Assembly (NCBI RefSeq): GCF_900100605.1 | Contig: NZ_FNCN01000004.1 | Coordinates: forward strand, 62,001 to 126,000 | Reading direction: 5' to 3' | Source: Sinosporangium album | GTDB lineage: Bacteria; Actinomycetota; Actinomycetes; Streptosporangiales; Streptosporangiaceae | DNA length: 64,000 bases | Shown: one piece after another, positions 8,575 to 15,887 of the stretch | How the letters are laid out: each line of letters starts with the position of its first letter | How positions within the stretch are numbered: the stretch's first letter is position 1 | Made by a program: the position numbers and the translations under genes | Notes under the pieces: generated by a model | Databases searched by the model: none | What the model saw: only the letters and a program-made list of their open reading frames with translations | What the model was told of the DNA's origin: nothing

Positions 8575-8961
8575 GATAGTACTCCTCCTTTGTTTGTGGT
8601 GATCAACAAGGTGCGCGCTCGTTGACATCTGCACAAGCCTCGCCGTATTGGCTTCTGTCAGAAGCTGCCTTCACGATTTGTGATCAGTGCACTGCCCTCT
8701 GTGATCATCTGCAGGTCATTTGATTCGGCAAGTCTCTTTCTCCTCTTCTCTTCTCTTCGTATGGGCAATGCCCAATCGGTAATGGTCGGCTCTCTTGAAG
8801 GTGAGGTGGAAAGCCGCTGTCAGGGACTGCTTGCCGGTGAGAACCTTGAGCGGCTGAACCTCTCAACCGAGGGATCTATGCCTGTGATGACACCAGGCGT
8901 TCAGATCCACCTTCGGGAGAATCGGCTGCAAAGCCACGTCTCTCAGCGTGATGTACAAGGG
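8575..8961. other. 387-bp intergenic stretch, promoter side of the split secreted gene
   Basis: No convincing gene. It must hold the promoter for the leftward secreted gene at 8574; the AGGAGG ribosome-binding site is at its left end (about 8583-8589). A plus-strand frame from 8680 lacks family-like features. The right end abuts the IS terminus at 8962. Confidence 0.5.
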
Positions 8962-9110
8962 CAGGGCTGAAGTGTTCTTATGTCATGAGACCGAGTAGCT
9001 GAAGGCCGTCGATGGGGTGGCTGCGGTAGTGGTCAAGCTGCGGCGACGGTGGTCCAGCCGAGCGGATGGGTCAGGCCGACGGCAGGGGTGAGGATCGTGC
9101 GCCGCTCGAT
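8962..9110 (-). mobile_element. decayed transposase 3' end with IS terminus (copy B, inverted relative to copy A)
   Basis: Read leftward, the sequence encodes TPAVGLTHPLGWTTVAAA and then, in another frame, HYRSHPIDGLQLLGLM followed by a stop: the normal end of the same transposase type as copy A ([18 protein letters not shown]). The terminal CAGGGCTGAA at 8962-8971 is the inverted match of 6307-6316. Copy B retains about 14 bases (around 9035-9048) missing from copy A. Only the last ~150 bases of the element are recognisable; the sequence from 9110 to 9285 has no gene I can support. Confidence 0.6.
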
Positions 9111-9285
9111 GCCGCTCTCACGGGGGAATCCGATGCTCAGATCGGCTGGGCAGACGTCCACCGGCATCCTCCAAGGGGGTGATGGCTGACGCGGCAACCA
9201 ACACCCAGCGCCCCCATCACCGGCCAGCGCATCCCTTGGCACGCATATGTCGCCTGTTTGTCGACAGTAGGGACCGGCTCGCTGC

Positions 9286-10503
9286 TCAGGACGTGGTCAG
9301 CAGGTTGAGCAGCGCCCGGTGGTAGACGGCATGGACCTGCGGGATCGAGTCCAGCCGGATCCTCTCGTCGGTGCCGTGCAGGCCCCGGTAGTCCACGCCG
9401 AACCCTGCGGTGGCCGGTATGCCGAGCCCGGCCAGGTAGTTACCGATGTTGGACGGCCCGGCCACCTTCGCCGCCAACGGCACCCCGACCTCCTCGGCCG
9501 CCGCGAGCAGCGCGACCCGAAGCGGGTCCTGCTCGGCCAGCGCGAACGCCGGCCAGCGGGTGGTGAGCTCCACATGGCTCGGCTGCGTCCCCGGCCATTC
9601 GACATCGAGGGCGGTGACGGCGGAGCGCAGGAGGTTCAAAGCGGCCTGGTCGTCGAGAGCGGGCGTGAGGCGGATATCGACGTTGAAGGTGCACAGATCG
9701 GGAACGGTCGAGTAGCCTTCGCCGCCGCCGATCGCGGTGACGGTCAGCTTGGCCGGCAGCGGGAAGCCCGGCCCCGCCGGTCCCGGCAGGGGCGCCTGGT
9801 GCAGGCGGGAGACGAGGGCGGCGGCCTTGGCGATCGCCGACGGACTGGTACGGCTCGCGCCCGAGTGCCCGGCGACTCCGTGCACGTGCACCCTTGCGCG
9901 GAAGACCCCGCGACCGCCGGTCACCACGTGGTCCAACCCCGGATAGCCGATCATCACCCCGTCGACCCGGCCACGAGCGGGGTCTTCGAAGAAGGCCTTT
10001 GCCCCGCCGAAAGCACCGGTGTGCTCATCGACGTCGAACAGCAGCACCACGCTTCCGGGCCACCGGTCGGACGTCTGCTGGAGCCGTACTGCGAGGTGGG
10101 CGAACACCGCCGCTCCCGCTTTGGAGTCCGACGAGCCGCGACCGTGCATCCACCCCTCGGTGATCTCACCCGAGACAGGGGGATAGCTCCAGACCTTCTC
10201 ATCACCGAACGGCGCGGTGTCCAAGCAGGCGTCCAGCACATACCGAGGGCCTGGCCCGCTCCCGGCGATCTCACATATGAGGGCGACCGTGCCCCCACCT
10301 TGCCCGGTCAGCCGTCGGCAGAGCAAACCGTGTTCGGTCAGCCAGGAGGCCATGCATTCCAGCACCGGATCGTAGGGGTCGATCCCGCCCCGGCTGGGGA
10401 TCCGGACCAGCTCACGCGTCAGCTTCACCACGGCGGCCTGGTCCTCGTGAGCTGCCTGGAGCACGCCCGCAAGGTCGAGGGGAGTGTTGTCGTTGCCTGT
10501 CAT
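9286..10503 (-). CDS. M20-family metallopeptidase (ArgE/DapE/CPG2-like)
   Basis: A 405-residue cytosolic amidohydrolase/peptidase of the M20 clan, probably acting on an N-acyl amino acid, dipeptide or related amide. Visible family blocks are YVLDACLDTAPFGD (first metal-binding region), HGRGSSDSKAGAAVF, LLFDVDEHTGAFGG (catalytic Glu/metal region), a dimerisation lid with HVHGVAGHSGASRTSPSA, and a C-terminal GVDYRGLHGTDERIRL with the last His. One oddity is that the usual His of the G-H-x-D motif appears as Cys (DACLD), which may alter metal binding. The start is ATG 10503. It stands alone between two mobile remnants, so it is likely cargo or a survivor of the original chromosome. Confidence 0.85.
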   Translation of the reverse strand: MTGNDNTPLDLAGVLQAAHEDQAAVVKLTRELVRIPSRGGIDPYDPVLECMASWLTEHGLLCRRLTGQGGGTVALICEIAGSGPGPRYVLDACLDTAPFGDEKVWSYPPVSGEITEGWMHGRGSSDSKAGAAVFAHLAVRLQQTSDRWPGSVVLLFDVDEHTGAFGGAKAFFEDPARGRVDGVMIGYPGLDHVVTGGRGVFRARVHVHGVAGHSGASRTSPSAIAKAAALVSRLHQAPLPGPAGPGFPLPAKLTVTAIGGGEGYSTVPDLCTFNVDIRLTPALDDQAALNLLRSAVTALDVEWPGTQPSHVELTTRWPAFALAEQDPLRVALLAAAEEVGVPLAAKVAGPSNIGNYLAGLGIPATAGFGVDYRGLHGTDERIRLDSIPQVHAVYHRALLNLLTTS

Positions 10504-10558
10504 TTCCGTGCGCTCCGATCCTGCAGCACTTCCAGCGCGGCGACGTCCTGAACGGTCT

Positions 10559-10740
10559 CTATGCGGCGTGAGGCAGCATAGGCTTGGCGGCCGCGATCCG
10601 CTCGGAGATGTCCACGACCGCGGGTGCCAGGTCGATGACCGCGTTCAGCCGCGACATCGGCGCGTTGAGGTAGACGAACCAGCGGGTGGCCCGCCCCTCG
10701 GGGAAGCGTCGGCGGAACTCGGTAGGTGTCAAGTCAAAGG
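10559..10740 (-). pseudogene. 3' fragment of a conserved gene cut by the IS3-type element
   Basis: After the IS terminus the leftward frame reads TPTEFRRRFPEGRATRWFVY, then LNAPMSRLNAVIDLAPAVVD and ISERIAAAKPMLPHAA before the stop. The 'R-WFVYLNAPxSRLxAVIDL' pattern looks like the C-terminal part of an ASCH-domain-like RNA-binding protein, but I am not certain of the family. No start or upstream half is present; codons before TPTEF belong to the insertion sequence. The N-terminal half is not found on the far side of the element either. Confidence 0.45.
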
Positions 10741-10760
10741 GGACACAGGGGTAGCAATAG

Positions 10761-11078
10761 CTAAGCTGCCGACTCCTCAGACGGTGGGCCGCCCTCCTGA
10801 TCAGGCTTGTTGATCCACGCCGCAGCCGGGAGCTCGGGCAGGCGGGGCCGGCAGGTGAAGCGCTGCGGGTTGACCATGCGGAAGGCGTCGACGGTCGCGG
10901 CCCGCCTGTCCTGCACGGCCTGAGCCGTACCGATGTGCACCGTGAAGGGCGTGTGCAGGCCGATACCGGAATGGTAGTGCTCGTGGTTGTAGTAGTCGAA
11001 GAAACGACGGCAGAAACCACGCGCATTGGCGATCGAACCGAACGCCTCAGGAAATACAGGGCAGTATTTGAGTGTTTT
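10761..11078 (-). pseudogene. IS3-type transposase, C-terminal exon
   Basis: Leftward translation gives KTLKYCPVFPEAFGSIANAR, then FFDYYNHEHYHSGIGLHTPF, then RAATVDAFRMVNPQRFTCRP and PAAAWINKPDQ before TAG at 10761-10763. This is the standard end of an IS3-group DDE integrase ('FxxYNxExxHSGIGLxTP'). It continues exactly from the N-terminal exon at 13004-13741, which ends SNDNPYSEAQ: together they rebuild the family's DNPYSEAQFKTLKY block that includes the catalytic Glu (the E of SEAQ). Confidence 0.75.
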
Positions 11079-11664
11079 GTTGTGAACACGAACACGGGAG
11101 GCGGAGTGTGATGGCGCTTCACTGAATGTGGTGCTGTGTGAGAGATGGAGGTTTACTGGCCCTCCAGAGTCGCTCTGCGGGGAGAGGCTCTAAACCACCC
11201 CGAGCTGCATTGGCTGAAGACCGTTGTGGTGAACGTCGCGGGAAAAGGCACGGCTCGACCGTGTCAGGTAAGGTCCGGGAAGATGAGCGATGGGTGAAAT
11301 CCTTCTGCCGTTGACGTGTCGAAATCAAGTCAGATGAGGTCGAAACCGAGGTCGTAAAACTACTTCGGGATGAGTCTGGGGGATACCCGTTTACTGCCCA
11401 GGCGGCCTCCGGCATATAGGCAGCATGAGCCCGGATCAGGCTCTCGTATGGAACGTGTGAAGGCGTGTCCCGACACAGCCGTGGAGACGGCGAGAGGGAG
11501 GGCTCCAAGCGGCGAATCCGCGAGGAGCGGAGTACCGATGCGGGACACGCTGGCGGACTCGCCCGTAGTAGCTGTGAAGTCCCTGCGTATCGCAGTGGGG
11601 GTGGAGCCAAGGGGAGGGGTCGTCCTGGTAAGCGAATGTGATCAACCGTGAAGGGAGGAATCGC

Positions 11665-12909
11665 ATGAGTGAGCCGAAGTCTAAGGTCAAGTCGCATGAT
11701 ATCTCCAAGCGGCTGGTGTGGGGTGCTTGGTTGAAAGTGAAGGAGAATGGAGGAGCGGCCGGGGCCGACGGCGTGTCGATCTCGCAGTTCGAGGAGAACC
11801 TGAAAGACAACCTCTATAAACTGTGGAATCGCATGTCCTCGGGTAGCTACTTTCCCGGACCGGTCCGCGCGGTGGAAATACCCAAGAAGGGCGGAACGAG
11901 GGTTCTCGGCATCCCGAACGTGGTCGACAGGATTGCGCAGACAGCGGCGGTCATGGCGCTGGAGCCGAACGTGGAGAAGGTGTTCCATGACGACTCCTAC
12001 GGCTACCGCCCTGGACGCTCCCCGCTGGACGCTGTCGGGACCTGCCGGAAACGGTGTTTTAAGAAGGACTGGGTCGTCGACCTCGACGTCAAAGCCTTCT
12101 TCGACTCCGTGCCATGGGATCTGATGCTGAAAGCGGTAGAGCGGCACACGGACTCGAAATGGGTCCTGTTATATGTGGAACGCTGGCTCAAAGCCCCGAT
12201 GCTGATGCCCGATGGCACCCTGACAGCCCGGACGAAAGGGACGCCACAAGGCGGTCCGATTTCCCCGTTGCTCGCCAATTTGTTCCTGCATTACGGCTTC
12301 GATATGTGGATGTCGCGGGAATACCCGACGGTGACATTCGAACGCTTCGCAGACGATGTGGTGGTCCATTGCGTGACCGAACGACAGGCCCGGCAGGTGC
12401 GGGAGGCGATCGAATGTCGGTTCGCCGAGATCGGGCTGGAACTCCACCCCGACAAGACGAAGATCGTATACTGTAAGGACAGCAGACGTCACCAGGAGTT
12501 TGATCAGGTGACGTTTACGTTCTGCGGATATGCGTTCCGCCCCCGGATGGCCTTCGACAAGAACCGGAAGCAGATCTATACCGGGTTCTTGCCGGCGGTG
12601 GCTCCGGAAAAGCTGACCGAGATAAGCCGCAAGATTGCATCCTGGCGGATCCATCGGCGCACAACTCAGACACTCAACGAAATCGCACGATGGCTGAGCC
12701 CGGTCCTTCGAGGCTGGCTCAACTATTTCACCGTGTTCTACCCGAGCGCGGTGATACCACTATGCGAGCGCATTGACCGCCATCTGATGCGCTGGGCGCG
12801 ATGGAAGTACAAGCGGCTGAAACACAGTGACAAGCGCGCGAGGAAATGGCTGGAAAGCGTTCGGAAGCGAGCGCCTCGGCTGTTCGCGCATTGGGCGCTG
12901 CGGTACTGA
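11665..12909 (+). CDS. ltrA: group II intron reverse transcriptase/maturase
   Basis: The start is ATG 11665 with GGAGG five bases upstream, giving 414 residues; an earlier in-frame ATC (11638) is less likely. Reverse transcriptase blocks appear in order: RAVEIPKKGGTRVLGIP, then DDSYGYRPGRSPLDAV, then VVDLDVKAFFDSVPW (first catalytic Asp), GTPQGGPISPLLANL, and RFADDVVVHC, where FADD stands for the more usual YADD. A maturase (X) domain follows, with WLSPVLRGWLNYFTVFYPS, and the protein ends soon after RLFAHWALRY with no HNH endonuclease. En-less intron proteins usually target the lagging-strand template during replication. Its job is intron splicing and reverse splicing. Confidence 0.93.
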   Translation: MSEPKSKVKSHDISKRLVWGAWLKVKENGGAAGADGVSISQFEENLKDNLYKLWNRMSSGSYFPGPVRAVEIPKKGGTRVLGIPNVVDRIAQTAAVMALEPNVEKVFHDDSYGYRPGRSPLDAVGTCRKRCFKKDWVVDLDVKAFFDSVPWDLMLKAVERHTDSKWVLLYVERWLKAPMLMPDGTLTARTKGTPQGGPISPLLANLFLHYGFDMWMSREYPTVTFERFADDVVVHCVTERQARQVREAIECRFAEIGLELHPDKTKIVYCKDSRRHQEFDQVTFTFCGYAFRPRMAFDKNRKQIYTGFLPAVAPEKLTEISRKIASWRIHRRTTQTLNEIARWLSPVLRGWLNYFTVFYPSAVIPLCERIDRHLMRWARWKYKRLKHSDKRARKWLESVRKRAPRLFAHWALRY

Positions 12910-12928
12910 CCGAAGGACTGGACGGCAC

Positions 12929-12962
12929 GAGCCGGATGAATCGAGAGGTTCACGTCCGGATC
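12929..12962 (+). ncRNA. group II intron domain V
   Basis: A 34-base hairpin begins GAGCCGGATG, has a GAGA tetraloop and returns through CACGTCCGGATC, the most conserved catalytic element of group II introns. It lies 20 bases after the reverse-transcriptase stop, as expected for the domain IV-V junction. Confidence 0.85.
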
Positions 12963-13003
12963 TGTGGGGGCGGGCAGGTGAGATCCCTGCCCGCTACCCG
13001 GCA

Positions 13004-13741
13004 ACTGCGCCTCCGAATATGGGTTGTCGTTGCTCGTCTTCGGCCGGGAATACGATTTGGTGATCCCCAGTTCCGACAGCAGTTCATCCACCGAGATCGA
13101 CGTCATCGCGGCGCCTCGATCGGAATGGATCACATCGGGGGCGATACCGCCGTTGCCTCGGATCGCGTTCTCGATGAACGCCCTCGCGAGCAGTCCGGAT
13201 TCGCGGGTGTGCACCTCCCAGTGCACCGCGTAGCGCGAATGGATGTCGAGCATCACGTATAAGTCGAGGAATTGGCCCCGGACCGGTCCGCGCAGCCTGG
13301 TGATGTCCCATGTCCACACCTGGTCGGGGTGGCGGGCGATGAGCTGGGGCTTCTTTTTGGCCTCGTGGCGGGCCTGGGCGCGCCGCTCGCGGACCTGGCC
13401 GCGTCTGCGCAGCTCGCGGTACATGGTCGACGGTGAGGCGAGGTAGAGGCCGCGGTCCAGTAGTGCGGCCCAGACCTGGCGTACGGACTTGTCCCTGAAC
13501 TCCTGGGAGTTGAGGACGGAGACCAGGTGGTCGCGCTCTTCTTGTGAAAGGGCGTTGGGCGGTGCCGTTCTGATCGGCTGCCGGTGTTCGGTCCGGGGTG
13601 TGCGGTTCCGGTAGAGGGTGGATCGGCCGACTCCGGTCAGACGGCAGGAGGCTTTTACGCCGATATGGGGTTCGAGTTGCTCGTGGGTTGCCGCGCGGAG
13701 CTCGGTTACTGCTTCTCCGAGTCCGCGCTCTCGGATATCGA
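13004..13741 (-). pseudogene. IS3-type transposase, N-terminal exon
   Basis: Leftward translation shows an HTH-like start (EPHIGVKASCRLTGVGRSTL), the arm LSQEERDHLVSVLNSQEFRD, and the integrase core with PDQVWTWDITRLRGP (first catalytic Asp), YVMLDIHSRYAVHWEV, and APDVIHSDRGAAMTS (second Asp). It breaks after SNDNPYSEAQ at the intron boundary. The frame is open upstream to 13865 but protein-like sequence begins near GLGEAVTELR (13724). No clear start codon or orfA partner was found, so it may rely on frameshifting or be truncated. Confidence 0.75.
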
Positions 13742-14135
13742 TTCCAAGAGCGCCACGATATGCAGGTGATCCCGAACCGGTTCCGGGAAGGCTTTGATCA
13801 AGCAGCGGCCGGCCAGGGGGCGGGGGGATTTCGCATGTCGGGATGGGTGCCGTGATGGCCGACACTGTCCCGCGCCGAAAAGCAACCCAAGCGGAGCTCG
13901 CCCATGCACATCACCGCACCCCGCACCACCTGCGAAGCAACCACGTGATCCGAACTCCGAACAGCTCCTAGGGGCAGCTTGGCGCCGAGTGGCCCGTGGA
14001 AGTGGAGGAAGGTCTGATTGAACACGGCGATTCGCAAGGCGGGGTTGTGCGATGTCATGGCGGGCGACTCCGTGACCCCAGGTGGCGCCAGATGGCGGCT
14101 GGTTCGAGGGTCGAATGAGGATCAAACGATCAAGA
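13742..14135. other. 394-bp stretch between the IS and the tRNA terminator
   Basis: Several leftward frames overlap here (13706-14125, 13798-14058) but none resembles a known protein. The segment IAVFNQTFLHFHGPLGAKLP is not obviously random, so a decayed gene cannot be excluded. This is the junction between accessory and core DNA. Confidence 0.35.
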
Positions 14136-14165
14136 AGGCCGGTCCGCCCTCAAGCGAACCGGCCT
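14136..14165 (-). terminator. tRNA-Pro terminator
   Basis: The inverted repeat AGGCCGGT...ACCGGCCT with a 14-base loop lies 20 bases past the tRNA 3' end in the leftward direction and is followed by TCTTGATCGTTT on the transcribed strand. Confidence 0.6.
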
Positions 14166-14184
14166 CTGACCTGGCCAAATTGGG

Positions 14185-14258
14185 TCGGGGTGGCGGGATT
14201 TGAACCCACGGCCTCTTCGTCCCGAACGAAGCGCGCTGCCAAGCTGCGCTACACCCCG
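14185..14258 (-). tRNA. tRNA-Pro (anticodon CGG)
   Basis: Read on the minus strand, 74 bases fold into a full cloverleaf. The acceptor stem is CGGGGTG/CACCCCG with discriminator A, the D arm contains GCGCAGCTTGGCAGCGC, the anticodon stem CTTCG/CGAAG encloses loop TTCGGGA (anticodon CGG), and the T arm holds GTGGGTTCAAATCCCGCC. CCA is not encoded. The 3' end faces the accessory DNA to the left, the usual orientation for an integration target, though I found no second copy of the 3' end inside the window. Confidence 0.95.
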
Positions 14259-14321
14259 GTGCTCCGGCTGTCTCGCCGACGCTTCGACGAGTCTAGCGGA
14301 CTTCGGGCGTACTTGCGTACG

Positions 14322-15221
14322 TCATGGGGAGCGGCGGGGGGTGAGGGTGAGGAGGGAGGCTTCGGGGTGGCAGGAGAAGCGGGCGGGGGAGTAGGGGGAG
14401 GTGCCGAGGCCGGCGGAGACGTGGAGCCAGGAGCTGTCGTGGCGGCTGAGGCCTTTGGCGCGGGCGCGGTCGATGCCGCAGTTGGTGACGAGGGCGCCGT
14501 AGAAGGGGACGCAGATCTGGCCGCCGTGGGTGTGGCCGGCGAGGAGGAGCTGGTAGCCGTCGGCGGCGAACTTGGTCATGTTGCGGGGTTCGGGGGAGTG
14601 CATGATGCCGAGGCGGAGGTCGGCGTCGGCGGGGGCCGGACCGGCGATGAGCTCGTAGCGGTCTCGATCGATGTGGGAGTCGTGGATGCCGGCGACCGCG
14701 ATGTCGCGGTCGCCGGCTTTGATGCGAGCGGTGGCGTTGTTCATGTCGAGCCACCCGGCGGCTTCCATGCCGGCGCCGAGTTCCTCCCAGGGCAGGCTGG
14801 TGACCTTGCGGCTGTGGATGCCTTTGGAGCTGCGCCAGAGGTAGCGGAGGGGGTTCTTGGGGATCGGCGCGTAGAGGTCGTTGGAGCCGTAGACGAAGAG
14901 CCCGGGGCGGGACAGGAGGGGTTCGAGGGCGTGGAGGAGGGCCGGGACGGCCTCGGGGTGGGCGATGGAGTCGCCGGTGTTGACCACAAGGTCGGGTTCG
15001 AGGTCGCCGAGTGATCGAACCCAGTCGATCAGCATGCGCCGGCCGGGCGTGAGGTGGAGATCGGAAAGATGCAGGATGCGCAGGGGGCGTTGTCCCGGGG
15101 CGAGCACGGGGACGTCGAAGCGCCTGAGCTTGAACCAGTTGCGCTCGACGATCGAGGCGTAGGCCAGGCCGGCCACGCCGGCACCGAGCAGGGACAAGGG
15201 GACTGCGACTGCTTTCCTCAC
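14322..15221 (-). CDS. membrane-anchored metallophosphoesterase
   Basis: The start is GTG 15221, giving 299 residues. An N-terminal hydrophobic anchor ([20 protein letters not shown]) precedes a calcineurin-like fold with all metal motifs: [13 protein letters not shown] (D-x-H), [12 protein letters not shown] (GD), [10 protein letters not shown] (the GNH-E block, here GSND), and [15 protein letters not shown] (GHTHGGQ). These proteins hydrolyse phosphomonoesters or phosphodiesters; the YkuE/LpxH-like subset with a membrane anchor acts on lipid-linked or UDP-sugar substrates. The exact substrate is unknown. In M. tuberculosis I recall a homologue (Rv3683) beside ponA2, matching the gene order here. 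Confidence 0.85.
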   Translation of the reverse strand: MRKAVAVPLSLLGAGVAGLAYASIVERNWFKLRRFDVPVLAPGQRPLRILHLSDLHLTPGRRMLIDWVRSLGDLEPDLVVNTGDSIAHPEAVPALLHALEPLLSRPGLFVYGSNDLYAPIPKNPLRYLWRSSKGIHSRKVTSLPWEELGAGMEAAGWLDMNNATARIKAGDRDIAVAGIHDSHIDRDRYELIAGPAPADADLRLGIMHSPEPRNMTKFAADGYQLLLAGHTHGGQICVPFYGALVTNCGIDRARAKGLSRHDSSWLHVSAGLGTSPYSPARFSCHPEASLLTLTPRRSP

Positions 15222-15294
15222 GGTCTCATCATGCCTGACTTCGGGGGGTTCACAGAGGAAACCGAGGCGCCGACAGAGGTGGTGAGGCGGCAAG

Positions 15295-15759
15295 ATGGAC
15301 CGCATGAGTGGATTGAAGGACAAGCTACAGGCGGATCTCGCGACGTCCATGAAGGGCCGCGACGAGGTCCGCACGCGGACGCTGCGGATGGTCCTCGCGG
15401 CGGTCAGCACCGAGGAGGTGGCGGGCAAGCAGGCCCGGCGGCTGTCCGACGAGGAGATCGTCAAGGTGTTGACCCGGGAGGCGAAGAAGCGCCGGGAGGC
15501 GGCTGAGGCGTTCGAGAGCGCCGGGCGGGAGGAGAAGGCGCGCCTGGAGGTCGAGGAGCACGCGGTGCTGGAGGAGTACCTCCCGGCTCAGCTGTCCGAC
15601 GAGGAGCTCGCACGGCTGGTCGATGAGGCCGTGGCGGAGAGCGGCGCCGAGGGTCCGAAGGCGATGGGCCAGGTCATGAAGGTCTTGAACCCGAAGGTGG
15701 CGGGGCGCGCGGAGGGCGGCCGGGTGGCCTCCGCCGTACGCGCTCGCCTGTCGGCCTGA
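15295..15759 (+). CDS. GatB/YqeY domain protein
   Basis: The protein is 154 residues from ATG 15295, seven bases after GAGG; ATG 15304 would give the family-typical start MSGLKDKL. It is the stand-alone YqeY fold: LKDKLQADLATSMKGRDEV, LRMVLAAVSTEEVAGK, VEEHAVLEEYLPAQLSDEEL, and GPKAMGQVMKVLNPKVAGRA. The domain resembles the tRNA-binding tail of GatB amidotransferase subunits, but its cellular job is not established. It is separated by a bidirectional terminator from the convergent penicillin-binding protein gene. Confidence 0.92.
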   Translation: MDRMSGLKDKLQADLATSMKGRDEVRTRTLRMVLAAVSTEEVAGKQARRLSDEEIVKVLTREAKKRREAAEAFESAGREEKARLEVEEHAVLEEYLPAQLSDEELARLVDEAVAESGAEGPKAMGQVMKVLNPKVAGRAEGGRVASAVRARLSA

Positions 15760-15831
15760 GCCGCACGCCTGGTCTCTGTCCGGGCCGGGTTCGCGTCGGC
15801 CTGGCCGGCCCGGGTCTGGCGGCCTGAACCG

Positions 15832-15869
15832 CGAAGTCCTCCACAAGCGTCTGCCCGTGGAGGACTTCG
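15832..15869. terminator. bidirectional terminator between convergent genes
   Basis: A perfect 13-bp inverted repeat (CGAAGTCCTCCAC...GTGGAGGACTTCG) with a 12-base loop lies between the YqeY stop at 15759 and the PBP stop at 15888. There is no U-tract on either side, which is common in actinomycetes. Confidence 0.65.
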
Positions 15870-15887
15870 GTGTCTCAGCTCGCCGTC

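Larger units (their letters stand above)
11079..13003 (+). mobile_element. group II intron, antisense within the IS3 transposase gene
   Basis: The intron lies on the plus strand while its host gene is on the minus strand. Boundaries are inferred from restoring the transposase frame across the gap (5' edge at 11079-11082, 3' edge at 13002-13005). A canonical domain V hairpin is at 12929-12962 and a domain VI-like stem at about 12968-12998 is followed by CTACCCGGC. The reverse transcriptase lies in the expected domain IV position. Because it is antisense to the transposase, splicing of intron RNA cannot repair the transposase mRNA, so the host IS is disabled. Confidence 0.8.
10727..13741 (-). 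mobile_element. IS3-type insertion sequence, interrupted by a group II intron
   Basis: The left terminus is probably TGTCAAGTCAAAGGGGACAC starting at 10727, directly abutting the truncated gene to its left. The single transposase frame runs leftward from about 13740 to 10761 but is split at 13003/11079 by a group II intron in the opposite orientation. I could not find a matching inverted terminus on the right, so the right boundary is set only by the transposase N-terminus. Confidence 0.65.

Noticed and set aside
9319-10551. Plus-strand frame of 410 codons opposite the M20 peptidase
   Set aside because: Antisense shadow; the minus-strand protein carries complete peptidase motifs.
11119-12147. 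Minus-strand frame inside the group II intron
   Set aside because: Covers intron RNA domains and the antisense of the reverse transcriptase; no protein similarity.
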